A stretch of DNA of 64,000 nucleotides from Kurthia massiliensis (GCF_000285555.1 NZ_HE610996.1:177052-241051), one strand, 5' to 3'. Shown: positions 44,171-55,017, counted from the first letter of the stretch. The notes: generated by a model from the sequence alone, not told the origin. Program-made: numbers and translations.

Positions 44171-45493
44171 TTAAATGCCGATACCGAACGAGAATAAAAT
44201 AATTGCTAAAATCACACCGACAATCGGAATGACGACGGTCATCGCTGCCATTGCTGGATACGCGTCCTTATACGATTCTTTCGCAATCGAGCGAATCGTT
44301 GTCACGACATACCCACCTTGGGGCAACGTATCTAATGAACCTGATGAAATCGCGACCGTTCTGTGTAATGCTTCTGCGTTAACGCCCATATCTAAATAAT
44401 GTGGCGCTAATAATGGCAATGCAATCGTTTGACCACCAGATGAAGAGCCCGTTAAACCTGCAATGATGGCAACGGCAATCGCACCACCGATAAGAGGGCT
44501 TCCTGGAATACTCGTCATTGCATCGACCGCTGTTTGAAACGATTCGGTTGCTTTAACGACACCACCGAAACCAACAACAGCTGCTGTATTCGCAATGGCA
44601 ATAATAGCCCCAAGTGTGCCTTCTGATATTGCTTCACTAATGTTTTGGAAGTATTTCCAGTTCACTAAAAATGTCGCAACGACACCACTCGTCAATGCAA
44701 TGATAAGTGCCGACGTTCCTAATGCATCGTGCAATAAAAGCGACAATGCTAACACGACAACAAGCGGAATCATACTTAACATGGGACTCGGTAATTTGCG
44801 CGACGCATCAACGACTGGATCTGTATCACGATGTGTAAACGTTTCACCATTCGCTACAGCTTTTCGAATTAAATACTTTAACCAGTAGTAACCACTAATC
44901 GCCATAAATACTGCAATGATGATACTTACTTCCCAGCCAGCGTACGGTGTCGTATTTAAATACTCAATCGGAATCCAGTTTTGAATTTCTGGAGAACCAG
45001 CTGACGTCATCGTAAATGTGACAGAACCGAGTGCAATCGTTGCTGGAATAAAACGACGTGGATAATGGCCTTCTCTAAATAAGCTGACCGCCATCGGATA
45101 AACTGAAAAGGCAACAACGAATAAGCTCACACCGCCATACGTTAAAATTGCACAAGCTGCAACGACTGCTAAAATCGCTTTTTTGACGCCTAATTTTTCA
45201 ACGACCCACTTAGCGACAGCATCTGCTGCCCCGCTATCTTCCATTACTTTCCCGAAAATCGCACCTGCTAAAAACATTAAGTACCACGAGCTAACAAAAC
45301 CCGTAAAGCCATCCATATAGTTCGTTAAAAAATTGGGGTCTCCTTCGTTAGCTGTCAACTGTGGAAATAAGGGAATTTTGTTGAGTAATGCAACAAAAAT
45401 CGCCGTCAGCGGTGCCGAGATCAATAAATTGACGCCTCTCACCGTTAAATAAATAAGCAATACGAGCCCACCAATCATACCGATCATACCCAT
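44171..45493 (-). CDS. GntP-family permease (probable hydroxy-acid importer)
   Basis: The 440-residue protein has about 12-14 hydrophobic segments with the GntP-type patterns LMFLAGAIFGKVMEDSGAA, ALGSVTFTMTSAGSPEIQN and GLTGSSSGGQTIALP. GntP members carry gluconate and related acids. As first gene of an operon with 3-hydroxybutyrate dehydrogenase, import of 3-hydroxybutyrate is the natural inference. An AAGGA ribosome site precedes the ATG. Confidence 0.85.
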   Translation of the reverse strand: MGMIGMIGGLVLLIYLTVRGVNLLISAPLTAIFVALLNKIPLFPQLTANEGDPNFLTNYMDGFTGFVSSWYLMFLAGAIFGKVMEDSGAADAVAKWVVEKLGVKKAILAVVAACAILTYGGVSLFVVAFSVYPMAVSLFREGHYPRRFIPATIALGSVTFTMTSAGSPEIQNWIPIEYLNTTPYAGWEVSIIIAVFMAISGYYWLKYLIRKAVANGETFTHRDTDPVVDASRKLPSPMLSMIPLVVVLALSLLLHDALGTSALIIALTSGVVATFLVNWKYFQNISEAISEGTLGAIIAIANTAAVVGFGGVVKATESFQTAVDAMTSIPGSPLIGGAIAVAIIAGLTGSSSGGQTIALPLLAPHYLDMGVNAEALHRTVAISSGSLDTLPQGGYVVTTIRSIAKESYKDAYPAMAAMTVVIPIVGVILAIILFSFGIGI

Positions 45494-45552
45494 TTGTCAT
45501 CATCCTTTCGCTTCCCATAAAACTACGCAACAACGACACATACAATCAACAG

Positions 45553-45583
45553 GCATTAATGCACTATACCCTTTTACATTATA
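45553..45583 (-). promoter_or_regulatory. Candidate promoter and palindrome for the hydroxybutyrate operon
   Basis: On the minus strand a -10 TATAAT (45578-45583) has only a weak -35. A 10-base perfect palindrome, GCATTAATGC (45553-45562), lies just downstream, a fit place for an operator. The rest of 45494-45717 is AT-rich and holds no gene that I can support. Confidence 0.4.
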
Positions 45584-45717
45584 TGTATGTATTTCACTAC
45601 AGAAATCTTAAACAATTATGAAAATAAAAGCAATATTTTCTCTAAAATACTTATTTTTTCTCTTAAATATTTATTTTTTGTATATTTAAATCTACACATT
45701 TGTCGTTTTTATGCAAC

Positions 45718-45752
45718 AAAAAAGAGGCGACCGTTTAAACAGTCGCCTCTTT
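45718..45752 (-). terminator. Terminator of the rhodanese gene
   Basis: A perfect 11-bp stem (45721-45731 with 45742-45752) is followed on the minus strand by a T-run. Confidence 0.88.
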
Positions 45753-45763
45753 CACCGGCCGAA

Positions 45764-46063
45764 TTAAAATTCTAATTCGCCTTCCCAAGCGCTCATGCCG
45801 CCTTCCATGTTTGTCACATCGAAGCCTTCGCTTTCTAAATATGATGCTGCTGTGAAGCTACGTCCACCTGCATGACATACGATGATGTAAGGTGTTGCTT
45901 TATCTAATTCATCTTTACGATCAGCAATTTCACCTAATGGAATGTGAATCGCACCAGGAATAACACCATTTGCGACTTCCGCATCTTCACGTACGTCGAT
46001 GACATTTAACGTTTCGTTTGCGTCAAATTTATCTAACACTTCGTTTGCTGTAATGTTTTTCAT
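45764..46063 (-). CDS. Rhodanese-like sulfurtransferase domain protein
   Basis: The 99-residue single-domain rhodanese has the N-terminal NVIDVREDAEVANGVIPGAIHIPLG and the active-site loop with catalytic Cys in VCHAGGRS (about 63). It may carry persulfide sulfur; the partner is unknown. It follows hfq on the same strand but is separated by the hfq terminator. Confidence 0.9.
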   Translation of the reverse strand: MKNITANEVLDKFDANETLNVIDVREDAEVANGVIPGAIHIPLGEIADRKDELDKATPYIIVCHAGGRSFTAASYLESEGFDVTNMEGGMSAWEGELEF

Positions 46064-46102
46064 TATTTAACTCTCCCTTTGCCTCATTTGTTTTAACTAT
46101 AC

Positions 46103-46135
46103 AAAAAAAGCCGATACCCCGCAAGGTAATCGGCT
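46103..46135 (-). terminator. Terminator of hfq
   Basis: A 10-bp stem with one bulge (46109-46118 with 46125-46135) is followed on the minus strand by seven T residues. Confidence 0.85.
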
Positions 46136-46140
46136 CTTTT

Positions 46141-46365
46141 TTATTGTTCTGTTAGTTCAACAGACTTTGCTGGTGCAAATGTTGAAATCGCATGTTTGTA
46201 AATTAAGTTTTGTTTACCTTCTGATTCCAATAAAACGGTGAAGTTATCGTAAGAACGAATCGTCCCTTTTAATTGAAAACCATTTAATAAAAATACTGTT
46301 ACATATACACCGTTTTTACGCAGCTGATTTAAATATGTGTCTTGTAAATTCGCTGGCTTTGTCAC
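46141..46365 (-). CDS. hfq: RNA chaperone Hfq
   Basis: Hfq is an Sm-fold hexamer that binds small RNAs and mRNA. The 74-residue protein has the Sm1 segment [20 protein letters not shown] and Sm2 segment [10 protein letters not shown] with the characteristic YKHA. It lies 54 bases after miaA, the usual neighbour in bacteria. Confidence 0.97.
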   Translation of the reverse strand: MTKPANLQDTYLNQLRKNGVYVTVFLLNGFQLKGTIRSYDNFTVLLESEGKQNLIYKHAISTFAPAKSVELTEQ

Positions 46366-46419
46366 ATTGCATCCCCCTCATATCCCTAAAAGTTTGTATC
46401 TCCTCTAGTTATACCCCAT

Positions 46420-47334
46420 TTATTGAAAAATATCCGCAATCACTTGCTCTTTTGCAGAAAAAGCATCGTACCACGTAATGTCCATTTTATTGCGGAAATA
46501 CGTTAACTGACGCTTTGCGTAGCGACGTGAATTTTGCTTTAAGTTTTCGATTGCGACATCAAAATCAACGCGTCCATCGAAATAATCATAAAGCTCTTTA
46601 TAGCCAATCGCACGAATTGATTGCACGTCGCGAATGCCACGATCATACAAACTACGTACTTCATCGACTAATCCTTGCGCTAGCATCATATCGACGCGTT
46701 TATTAATACGCTCATATAATATGTCACGGTCCATATTTAAACCGATAATTAAATGATTGTACATCGCTTTTTCACCTTGATGTTGCGCTTCATTCGATTT
46801 TTTCACATCTGAATGCTCGGCCATTTCAAGGGCACGAATGACACGACGTGTATTGTTCGGATGAATTGTTTTTGCCGTTTCCGGATCAACTGCTGCAAGA
46901 CGTGCGTGCATCGCTTCTGGGCCTACTTTTTCAAGCTCTGCATAGTAAGCGTCACGTACTGTCGTATCAATTTTTTCATCGGTAAAACGGAAGTCATATA
47001 ATACCGCTTGTACGTATAATCCTGTACCCCCAACGATAATCGGCATTTTCCCACGAGATTGAATGTCGTTAATTTTTTCTCGAACGACACGTTGATAATC
47101 TGCTACAGAAAAACTGTCCGTCGGTTCTAAAATATCGAGTAAGTGATGTGGTACACCGTCCATTTCTTCCGGTGTAATTTTGGCCGTACCGATATTTAAA
47201 TCGCGGTACACTTGCATCGAGTCACCATTAATAATTTCACCATCTAGTTGCTTCGCAAGCTCGATGCTTAACGCTGTTTTACCGACTGCCGTAGGACCGA
47301 CAATCGCAATTACATCATAGTTTTTAGTTCTCAT
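46420..47334 (-). CDS. miaA: tRNA dimethylallyltransferase MiaA
   Basis: MiaA puts a dimethylallyl group on A37 of tRNAs reading UNN codons; MiaB, also in this window, then thiomethylates it. The 304-residue protein has the P-loop GPTAVGKT, the [16 protein letters not shown] substrate site and [11 protein letters not shown]. The start overlaps the lysophospholipase gene by 11 bases and has a GGAGA site. Confidence 0.96.
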   Translation of the reverse strand: MRTKNYDVIAIVGPTAVGKTALSIELAKQLDGEIINGDSMQVYRDLNIGTAKITPEEMDGVPHHLLDILEPTDSFSVADYQRVVREKINDIQSRGKMPIIVGGTGLYVQAVLYDFRFTDEKIDTTVRDAYYAELEKVGPEAMHARLAAVDPETAKTIHPNNTRRVIRALEMAEHSDVKKSNEAQHQGEKAMYNHLIIGLNMDRDILYERINKRVDMMLAQGLVDEVRSLYDRGIRDVQSIRAIGYKELYDYFDGRVDFDVAIENLKQNSRRYAKRQLTYFRNKMDITWYDAFSAKEQVIADIFQ

Positions 47335-48253
47335 TCTTTTTCTCCAGCCATTGTAAAATCGTATGATAAATTACATCATTGTTCGTTTCATTTAAAATTT
47401 CATGGCGCATGTCATCGAATAAATGAACGGTAACATTTGAAATACCTGCCGTATAATACGTACGGGCAACTTTCCAAACACCTTTCCCATAACTACCGAT
47501 CGGATCTGCGCTGCCACTTATACATAAAATCGACAAATCTTTACGGATTTTCGCGATTTCTGACGGCCTTGAAGCTAATTCAAAACCTTCCATAAAGTCA
47601 GCATAAAATTGATACGTCGATGTGTAGTTACAATACGGGTCGTCCAAATAGCGATCCACTTGCGCTGCGTCGCGTGACAGCCAATCTTTTGGCGTACGCG
47701 GCGACTTAATTTTGCGGTTATTCCCTGAAAAACTAAGACGATCGATGAACGATGCAACCGCATCTCCACCGTAACGTTTCGCCATTGTTTTCGCAACGAC
47801 GGCACCGATTTGATGGATTGCCGAATGCGCTAACGTTCCCATAATAATGACACTTTGTACATGCTCGCTATATAGTTCGATATAGCGGCGCACAACGATG
47901 GACCCCATACTATGCCCGAGTAATGTCGGTTTCGGCAACTGATACGTCTGTCGCAAATGCTGTATGACAAAATCGACGTCTGTTACAACTTTATGGAAAC
48001 CTTCTTCCGGGCCGTAGTATCCGAGTGGCGTACCATTTAAATGTGCATTGTCGCCATGACCTCGATGTGAATGCAAACCGACAGCATACCCTTGTTCGGC
48101 AATAAAGCGTGCGAAATGGTCATACCGTTGATGATATTCAGACATACCATGACAAATGTGTAAGTAGCCACGCGGTGTTTGCTCAGGTAAATAAATAGCA
48201 GCGGCGATTTGATAACCATCCGGCGCTTGCAAAATGAGTTGTTCGTTATGCAT
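47324..48253 (-). CDS. Alpha/beta hydrolase, lysophospholipase type
   Basis: The 309-residue hydrolase has the oxyanion segment ICHGMSEY, the nucleophile elbow GHSMGS and the acid/His part in SGSADPIG and DMRHEILNE, like monoacylglycerol lipases and PldB. ATG 48253 is chosen because GGAAGG lies six bases upstream; the longer frame runs back into glpD. It overlaps the glpD end by eight bases, so coupling with glycerol-phosphate metabolism is likely. Confidence 0.86.
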   Translation of the reverse strand: MHNEQLILQAPDGYQIAAAIYLPEQTPRGYLHICHGMSEYHQRYDHFARFIAEQGYAVGLHSHRGHGDNAHLNGTPLGYYGPEEGFHKVVTDVDFVIQHLRQTYQLPKPTLLGHSMGSIVVRRYIELYSEHVQSVIIMGTLAHSAIHQIGAVVAKTMAKRYGGDAVASFIDRLSFSGNNRKIKSPRTPKDWLSRDAAQVDRYLDDPYCNYTSTYQFYADFMEGFELASRPSEIAKIRKDLSILCISGSADPIGSYGKGVWKVARTYYTAGISNVTVHLFDDMRHEILNETNNDVIYHTILQWLEKKNEN

Positions 48254-49898
48254 ACGTGCCTTCCTTCGCAAAGCGCGCGGCATCATATAATAACTCTTCA
48301 ATTTCTTTGCGGTAACGTTCTTTCTCAGCAGTGCTATATTGTAACGTCGCTGCCATTAAATCAAGCACTGCATCTTTATAGTCGTGGACGCTTTGAATAT
48401 CGAAGAACATACGGCCTGTACGACGTACGAGTACGTCAGACGGTTTATACGCATTTTCGTATTCAATTGCATACATCACTTGTGCATATAAATCTTTCGG
48501 TAAACCGTATGTTTCTGAAGGCATTGTCGCCACAATACGGAATACTTTCTCGACATTTGTTCCATATTTTTCAACGAGATTGCGCGCTTGTTTCAACGTT
48601 AAACCTAAATCTTCTCCGTCGATTGTGCGGCTATCAACGAACGATTGGAACGTTTCAGGCGTTAAACCTTCTGCACCTGATAGTGATAAATGTTTCGTTT
48701 GACAAGGTGCATATTTTTTAAACGGTTTACGCTTCGCAAGACGGTCAACGATTTCTTCAGCCATATGACGGTAACCTGTTAATTTACCACCTGCAATCGT
48801 TAACAAGCCTGTCGGTGCTTCCCAAATTTCATCTTTACGCGAAATTTCAGAAGGGTCTTTCCCGTCTTCATAAATCAATGGTCGTACACCAGCCCAACAA
48901 GATTCCACATCTTTTTGCGTCACATGTACATCTGGGAACATATAATGAACCGTATCTAAAATGTACGTAATGTCTGCTTGTTCTGCGACAGGCTTCACTG
49001 GATCTAAATCGTAAAACGTATCGGTTGTACCAATATACGCTTTGCCATCGCGTGGAATCGCAAAAATCATACGGCCATCTGGCGCATCAAAATATACCGA
49101 TTGCTGTAATGGGAACACCGATTGGTCGATGACGATATGAACACCTTTTGTCATACGTAATTTTTTATTATTCGAAATAACGTCTTTTTCACGCACTTTA
49201 TCTGTCCATGGACCTGTCGCATTAATAACAGATAACGCCTCGATTTCAAACGTTTTGCCACTAATTTCATCTTTCACGAGCGCGCCCGCTACTTTTTTCT
49301 TTTTATAAATAAACTGTTGCATCGATGCGTAATTTAAACAAATCGCACCAAGTTCAACGGCTTTTTTCATCGTTTCAATCGTTAAACGCGCGTCATCTGT
49401 ACGGTATTCGACGTACTGACCGCCACCTTTTAAGCCGTCTTCTTTTAGTAATGGTTCTTTTGATAATGTTTCATCTGGTGATAACATGACGCGGCGCTCA
49501 TCTTTTTTCACTTGCGCTAGCGTATCATACACTTTTAAGCCGATAGATGTCGTAAGCGGTCCGAACGTACCACCTTTGTAAAATGGTAGTAGCATGCCAA
49601 GTGGCGTCGTAATATGTGGACCATTTTCATAAACGATTGCACGTTCACGACCTGTTTCCGCAACGACATCGACTTGTAGTTGTTTTAAATAACGTAAACC
49701 ACCATGTACAAGCTTCGTAGAACGACTAGATGTCCCTGCTGCAAAGTCTTGCATTTCTACTAATGCTACAGAAAAACCACGTGACACTGCGTCTAACGCA
49801 ATACCAGCTCCTGTAATCCCGCCACCAATAACGAGTAAGTCAAATGAATATTTTTCGAGTGTTTCGATTGTTTCTTGACGCTTTTTAGCTGAAAACAT
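48246..49898 (-). CDS. glpD: Aerobic glycerol-3-phosphate dehydrogenase GlpD
   Basis: This FAD enzyme oxidises glycerol-3-phosphate to dihydroxyacetone phosphate at the membrane and passes electrons to quinone. From ATG 49898 it has 550 residues, with the FAD motif [30 protein letters not shown] and the C-terminal helical domain. The longer frame starts within mutL and lacks a ribosome site. It directly follows mutL; glpP, glpF and glpK, which precede it in Staphylococcus, are absent here. Confidence 0.95.
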   Translation of the reverse strand: MFSAKKRQETIETLEKYSFDLLVIGGGITGAGIALDAVSRGFSVALVEMQDFAAGTSSRSTKLVHGGLRYLKQLQVDVVAETGRERAIVYENGPHITTPLGMLLPFYKGGTFGPLTTSIGLKVYDTLAQVKKDERRVMLSPDETLSKEPLLKEDGLKGGGQYVEYRTDDARLTIETMKKAVELGAICLNYASMQQFIYKKKKVAGALVKDEISGKTFEIEALSVINATGPWTDKVREKDVISNNKKLRMTKGVHIVIDQSVFPLQQSVYFDAPDGRMIFAIPRDGKAYIGTTDTFYDLDPVKPVAEQADITYILDTVHYMFPDVHVTQKDVESCWAGVRPLIYEDGKDPSEISRKDEIWEAPTGLLTIAGGKLTGYRHMAEEIVDRLAKRKPFKKYAPCQTKHLSLSGAEGLTPETFQSFVDSRTIDGEDLGLTLKQARNLVEKYGTNVEKVFRIVATMPSETYGLPKDLYAQVMYAIEYENAYKPSDVLVRRTGRMFFDIQSVHDYKDAVLDLMAATLQYSTAEKERYRKEIEELLYDAARFAKEGTYA

Positions 49899-49917
49899 GA
49901 AATCTCTCCCTTCAAAT

Positions 49918-51846
49918 TTACATAACACGTTTAAACATTTTTTCAATTTCATACGTTCTAAAATGAACGACAACCGGACGACCATGCGGACACGTAAATG
50001 GATTTTCACATTTTTTCAAGTCGACAAGCAAACGCGTCATTTGCTGTTTATCTAAATAATGATTTGCTTTTATCGACTTTTTACAACTCATCATAATCGC
50101 TGCCGCTTCACGCAATTTTTTAATATCCGTCTTGCGTTCGTGAAGGACTTGCTCGATGAGCGATTCAATAATTTCTTGTTCCATCCCTTTTGGGAACCAT
50201 GTCGGATGGTCGCGTACGATAAACGAATGCTGACCGAAATCTTCTAAATAAACGCCGACTTCATTTAACGCATCCATATATTCGTGTAAATGCAATGCTT
50301 CATCTGCTGAATAGTGGAACGTTAATGGCAGTAACAATGCTTGGCGCTCACCCGCATTTACTTCACCGACCATTTCTTTAAAATACTCATATTTAATCCG
50401 TTCTTGTGCCGCGTGTTGATCGATTAAATAAAAACCATCTTCACTTTGCGCAATAATATACGTTCCGTGGATTTGGCCGATAATATCGACTTCCGGAAAA
50501 ATTTCTTTCGGTTCTTCTGGCACTTCTACAGCAGATTCGAACGTTTCGCGTGTTGGTTCCATTGTCGCCTCTTCAATCGCTGGCATATCGACATTTTCAC
50601 GTTCTCTTATCTGTTCCCATGTTTCAGGCTCGCTAAAACCTGATGTGCTCGGTTCATTCAATTCATAACGTAATTTTGATTGTGGTGATGCTTCTACCGG
50701 AGTCGTAAAAGGTTGATTTGCTGGCGGCATCGTTGGCTTCGGTCTTGGTTTATCACCAAACTGTTCCATCGGTGTACGCTCGTAATCTAACCCTTTCCAA
50801 AAGTTAATTTGATCGCTTTGAGGCGTTTGCTTTTTCGGCTTTTTCATCACTTCTGGTGCTTGCATCGACTGACGAATCGATTTGTGTAACGACGATTCAA
50901 TGAGTTTCATTAAATCGCCTTCTTTACTCAAACGAATTTGCTGTTTTGACGGATGCACATTGACATCGGTTAAAAATGGATCGCCTTCGATATGAATGAC
51001 GGCAATTGGAAAACGTCCGATTGGCAAGTACGTATGATACGCATCAATGATCGCTTTTTGCACTGTAAAATGGCGCACCCAACGGCCATTGACAAAAACA
51101 GACATATAATTTTTAGAAGCACGCGTAATTTCAGGAATCGTCGCATACCCTTTAATTTTATAATCTTGTGTTTCCCCTTCAAAAGGTACCATTTTTTTCG
51201 CGTTCGCCAATCCATAAATCGCAGCTAACACTTGACGCAAATCGCCACGACCATTCGTTTTCAATAGTTCATGTGCACCGTGCGTCAATTTAAAGGCGAT
51301 ATTGGGATAGCATAGCGCTAAACGGTTCATTAAATCAATCGTATGCCCTAGTTCCGTCTGAATCGTTTTCATATATTTCAACCGTGCCGGTGTATTGTAA
51401 AACAGTTGCGACACCGTAATGTCTGTGCCACGACGTAATGGCCCCGGACGTTTCGATACGACGTGCCCACCTTCTAAATATACTTCGACGCCACGTTCAC
51501 CGTTTGACGTCGCCAGCGTTACTTTTGAAACAGACGCAATCGATGCGAGCGCTTCACCGCGGAACCCAAGTGTGCGAATGCGGAACAAATCGTGCTCATT
51601 CGTAATTTTACTCGTCGCATGACGTTGGAACGAAATGAGCGCATCGTCTTCGTCCATACCACTCCCATTATCAATCACTTGAATCGACATCAAACCCGCT
51701 TCTTCTAAAATGACTTCAACAGACGTACTGCCCGCATCAATCGCATTTTCGACAAGTTCTTTGACGACAGAAGATGGTCGTTCGACGACTTCCCCCGCTG
51801 CGATTTTATTCGATAAAAACTCATCCATAATATGAATTTGACCCAT
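49918..51846 (-). CDS. mutL: DNA mismatch repair protein MutL
   Basis: MutL links mismatch recognition to strand nicking. The 642-residue protein has the GHKL ATPase motifs [27 protein letters not shown] and TLGFRGEAL, a long Pro/Glu-rich linker (about 330-440) and a C-terminal endonuclease domain with [12 protein letters not shown] and the zinc-site CPHGRP, as in species without MutH. It follows mutS by 22 bases with an AAGGAAG site. Confidence 0.96.
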   Translation of the reverse strand: MGQIHIMDEFLSNKIAAGEVVERPSSVVKELVENAIDAGSTSVEVILEEAGLMSIQVIDNGSGMDEDDALISFQRHATSKITNEHDLFRIRTLGFRGEALASIASVSKVTLATSNGERGVEVYLEGGHVVSKRPGPLRRGTDITVSQLFYNTPARLKYMKTIQTELGHTIDLMNRLALCYPNIAFKLTHGAHELLKTNGRGDLRQVLAAIYGLANAKKMVPFEGETQDYKIKGYATIPEITRASKNYMSVFVNGRWVRHFTVQKAIIDAYHTYLPIGRFPIAVIHIEGDPFLTDVNVHPSKQQIRLSKEGDLMKLIESSLHKSIRQSMQAPEVMKKPKKQTPQSDQINFWKGLDYERTPMEQFGDKPRPKPTMPPANQPFTTPVEASPQSKLRYELNEPSTSGFSEPETWEQIRERENVDMPAIEEATMEPTRETFESAVEVPEEPKEIFPEVDIIGQIHGTYIIAQSEDGFYLIDQHAAQERIKYEYFKEMVGEVNAGERQALLLPLTFHYSADEALHLHEYMDALNEVGVYLEDFGQHSFIVRDHPTWFPKGMEQEIIESLIEQVLHERKTDIKKLREAAAIMMSCKKSIKANHYLDKQQMTRLLVDLKKCENPFTCPHGRPVVVHFRTYEIEKMFKRVM

Positions 51847-51868
51847 ATCGGATGCACTTCCTTTATAG

Positions 51869-54538
51869 TTATTTTTTCAGTAATTGTTGTTGTAAACGAT
51901 ACACGAGTTGAAGTGCGTCCATCGGTGTCGTACCGGAAATATTTAACCCGCGCAATTCATCAATAACCGCAAGTTCTTCTGCCGTTTGTTCTTCAAATAG
52001 CGATAACTGTGCGACTGGTTCTGCAATCGTTTGTGGTACTTCCACTAATTTTTCAACCGGCACTTCGACAATTTTTTCGACGACTTTCTCAACTGGCACT
52101 TCAATGACTTTCTCAACAATTTTTTCAACTGGTACTTCAACACGTTTTTCAACGATTTGTACGTCGCCATCTGCTTGTGATTCGAAATGTTGTAGCAGTA
52201 CGTGTGCACGTTCAATAATTTCAGGTGGTAAATCTGCGAGTTTCGCCACGTGAATACCGTATGACTTATCTGCAGGGCCTTCTTTTACTTTATGTAAAAA
52301 GACGACACGTCCATCTTGCTCCGTCGCCGATACGTGAACGTTGCGTAAATGAGATAGCTGTTCTTCAAGCGCCGTTAACTCATGGTAGTGTGTTGAGAAT
52401 AATGTATTCGCACCGATGTGGTCATGAATGTATTCCATCATCGCTTGCGCTAAACTCATACCGTCATACGTTGACGTACCGCGGCCAATTTCATCAAATA
52501 GCAATAAGCTGCGTTCTGTCGCGTTCGTAATCGCATGTTGTGACTCTAACATTTCGACCATAAATGTTGACTGACCACCTGCTAAATCGTCTGCCGCACC
52601 GATACGTGTGAAAATTTGATCGGTAATCGGTAACACCGCTTCGTCTGCTGGTACGTAGCAACCCATTTGTGCCATTACCGTAATGAGGGCAACTTGGCGC
52701 ATATACGTCGATTTACCAGACATATTTGGCCCTGTAATAAGCATCATATTTTCATTTTCATTTAAAACACAGTCGTTTGGTACATATGTTGATTTATTTA
52801 ACATTTTTTCAACGACAGGGTGACGACCGTTCACAATTTTCAATGCGCGACTTTCATGGAATGTCGGTTTCACGAAACGATATTTTTCAGACACCGTTGC
52901 GAATGCCGCATAAACGTCTAACTCACTAATTTGTGAGGCAATCGTTTGTAAGCGATGGATATATTGTTTCATCGTCTCACGAATTTCTGTAAACAATTTA
53001 TATTCTAAAACAGAGCTTTCTTCTTGCGCTGTTAAAATCAGTTCTTCTTTTTCTTTTAATTCAGCTGAAATGTAACGTTCCGAATTCGTTAACGTTTGTT
53101 TACGCTCATAGCGAGAAAGGTCTGCTAAATGAATGTTCGATTTCGTAATTTCAATGTAGTAGCCGAATACGCGGTTGTAACCGATTTTTAAGTTTTTAAT
53201 ACCTGTACGTTCGCGTTCTTTTTGTTCTAATTGTGCAATCCAGTCTTTGCCGTTACGTGACGCATCGCGTAGTTCATCTAAACGCGCGTTATAGCCTTCG
53301 CGAATGACGTCGCCTTCTTTAATAGAAATCGGTGGATTATCTGTAATTGCGCTGCTTAAAAATTGTTCAATATCGGTACATAAATCAAGTGCTTCACCGA
53401 GTGCGATTAAATTGTCTCGTCCAGAATCTAACAGTTGCTGTTGAATGTTTGGCAGTTGGCGCAGTGAGTCGCGTAGTTGCGCTAAGTCACGACCACCGAC
53501 TGAACCGAACGATACGCGACCGACAAGACGTTCTAAGTCATATACGTTCGTAAATAACTCTTGTAGTTCGACGCGTAAAAAATATTCTTCTAACAACGCC
53601 GTAACGACCGCAAGACGTTTTTCAATCGCCTGTCGGTCTGCAAGCGGTTGATGTAGCCATTGTTTTAATTTACGACCACCCATCGCTGTCACTGTTTCAT
53701 CTAACAACCATAATAACGTGCCTTTTTGGTCGCCACCGCGAAGTGATTGAATCAACTCTAAATTTCTTTTTGAATGCGTGTCGATATTTAAATATTGCTC
53801 TACTTGTTGATACGTAAACGGTTGGATATGTGCGAGTGAACGCATTTGTGTACGCTCAATGTAGCGCAGCAAACGTTGAATCGTGCGGTGCAGTTCTTCT
53901 GGTGCTTGTGCCGTATAATGCGCACAATTTTCGGCATCCATTAATGATTCTTCAATTGATAAGACGATTGAATAGACGTCTGCAAGTTCTGTTAACTCAT
54001 CAAAGAAAGCATCGGATACGACAAGTTCACGAATACCGAGCGATTGTAATTTTTGGAGTAAGTCATCGTTATCACCATCAACGTATGTGACCGTTGCTTC
54101 ACCTGTTGAAATATCTAAATAACTAAAGCTATAGCGTGCACCGATTTTTTCAGCAGAAGCGATAAATAAATTCGTTTTACCATCTAATGCTTTCCCTTCC
54201 ATCAGCGTCCCTGGCGTCACGACTTGTACGACTTCACGGCGCACGACACCTTTCGCCTGACGTGGATCTTCTGTTTGCTCACAGATGGCTACTTTATAAC
54301 CTTTTTGCACGAGCGTTTCAATGTAGCCTTGCGCAGAATGATGCGGTACGCCACACATCGGAATGCGCTCTGCCACCCCTGCATCTTTCCCTGTTAATGT
54401 AATTTCTAAAATTTGTGATGCACGTGTCGCATCATCAAAAAATAGCTCATAAAAATCGCCTAATCGGAAAAATAAAAAAGCGTCTTTATAATCTTGTTTA
54501 ATGTTCAAATATTGTTGCATCATCGGTGTGTATGCCAT
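51869..54538 (-). CDS. mutS: DNA mismatch repair protein MutS with a repeat insert near the C-terminus
   Basis: MutS recognises mismatches. The 889-residue protein has the mismatch-binding FRLGDFYELFFDDA motif near residue 27, Walker A GPNMSGKST, Walker B LLFDEIGRGTS and the ST..THYHELT segment. Between the ATPase and the clamp-binding QLSLF motif (about 844-848) there is a three-copy 12-residue repeat of the type EVPVEKIVEK (793-836), not seen in Bacillus MutS (about 858 residues). Everything else is standard. It is first in mutS-mutL-glpD. Confidence 0.95.
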   Translation of the reverse strand: MAYTPMMQQYLNIKQDYKDAFLFFRLGDFYELFFDDATRASQILEITLTGKDAGVAERIPMCGVPHHSAQGYIETLVQKGYKVAICEQTEDPRQAKGVVRREVVQVVTPGTLMEGKALDGKTNLFIASAEKIGARYSFSYLDISTGEATVTYVDGDNDDLLQKLQSLGIRELVVSDAFFDELTELADVYSIVLSIEESLMDAENCAHYTAQAPEELHRTIQRLLRYIERTQMRSLAHIQPFTYQQVEQYLNIDTHSKRNLELIQSLRGGDQKGTLLWLLDETVTAMGGRKLKQWLHQPLADRQAIEKRLAVVTALLEEYFLRVELQELFTNVYDLERLVGRVSFGSVGGRDLAQLRDSLRQLPNIQQQLLDSGRDNLIALGEALDLCTDIEQFLSSAITDNPPISIKEGDVIREGYNARLDELRDASRNGKDWIAQLEQKERERTGIKNLKIGYNRVFGYYIEITKSNIHLADLSRYERKQTLTNSERYISAELKEKEELILTAQEESSVLEYKLFTEIRETMKQYIHRLQTIASQISELDVYAAFATVSEKYRFVKPTFHESRALKIVNGRHPVVEKMLNKSTYVPNDCVLNENENMMLITGPNMSGKSTYMRQVALITVMAQMGCYVPADEAVLPITDQIFTRIGAADDLAGGQSTFMVEMLESQHAITNATERSLLLFDEIGRGTSTYDGMSLAQAMMEYIHDHIGANTLFSTHYHELTALEEQLSHLRNVHVSATEQDGRVVFLHKVKEGPADKSYGIHVAKLADLPPEIIERAHVLLQHFESQADGDVQIVEKRVEVPVEKIVEKVIEVPVEKVVEKIVEVPVEKLVEVPQTIAEPVAQLSLFEEQTAEELAVIDELRGLNISGTTPMDALQLVYRLQQQLLKK
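52031..52162 (-). repeat. 36-bp tandem repeat inside mutS
   Basis: Three imperfect 36-base units encode EVPVEKIVEKVI, EVPVEKVVEKIV and EVPVEKLVEVPQ, a highly charged, Val/Glu/Lys/Pro-only segment. The codons vary between copies (aact/aacc, cact/cagt positions), so the copies are not a very recent duplication. Confidence 0.85.
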
Positions 54539-54649
54539 AATGTTTCATAAACCTCACTTCTACGTTCATTGTCTCTCTATTATATCAAAGTTAGCTTTGG
54601 AAAAAAGAAATACGTGTTATGATAATGGATGGAAAAAGGGGGTGTACAT

Positions 54650-55012
54650 ATGTTACTAACAGGAAGTATTATCGCAATGATTGCCGTCATTCTTGGCGCA
54701 TTTGGCGCGCACGCATTAAAAGCGCGCTTTGTAGGCACAAACTATGCCGAAACGTGGGACACAGCCGTAAAATATCAAATGTATCATGCGCTTGCCTTAA
54801 TAGCGATTGGCATTTTACAAACAGACGTGCTATTTGGTTCACAAACTATTTTTGCAACAGCAAGTACGCTTATGTTAATCGGTATTATTTTATTCTCAGG
54901 TAGTTTATACGTTTTAACGCTAACAGGTATTAAAAAATTAGGGGCCATTACACCAATTGGTGGCCTTTGCATGATTGTCGGTTGGCTTTGTGTAGCGATT
55001 GGCGTCGCATAA
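54650..55012 (+). CDS. DUF423 family membrane protein
   Basis: The 120-residue protein has four membrane helices and the family motifs GAFGAHALK near residue 20 and TWDTAVKYQMYHALALIAIG. The function is unknown. ATG 54650 follows GGGGGTG; the longer frames start before this site. It is divergent from mutS, where Bacillus carries cotE. Confidence 0.88.
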   Translation: MLLTGSIIAMIAVILGAFGAHALKARFVGTNYAETWDTAVKYQMYHALALIAIGILQTDVLFGSQTIFATASTLMLIGIILFSGSLYVLTLTGIKKLGAITPIGGLCMIVGWLCVAIGVA

Positions 55013-55017
55013 TACAT

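Noticed and set aside
45526..45540. Possible sigma-54 (-24/-12) promoter upstream of the GntP-family gene
   Set aside because: The minus-strand TGTGTCGTTGTTGCG has the GC of the -12 but lacks the invariant GG of the -24, and the linked regulator has no AAA+ domain.
52031..52162. CRISPR-like or other array
   Set aside because: The 36-bp repeats have no spacers and are in-frame codons of mutS; they are a protein repeat.
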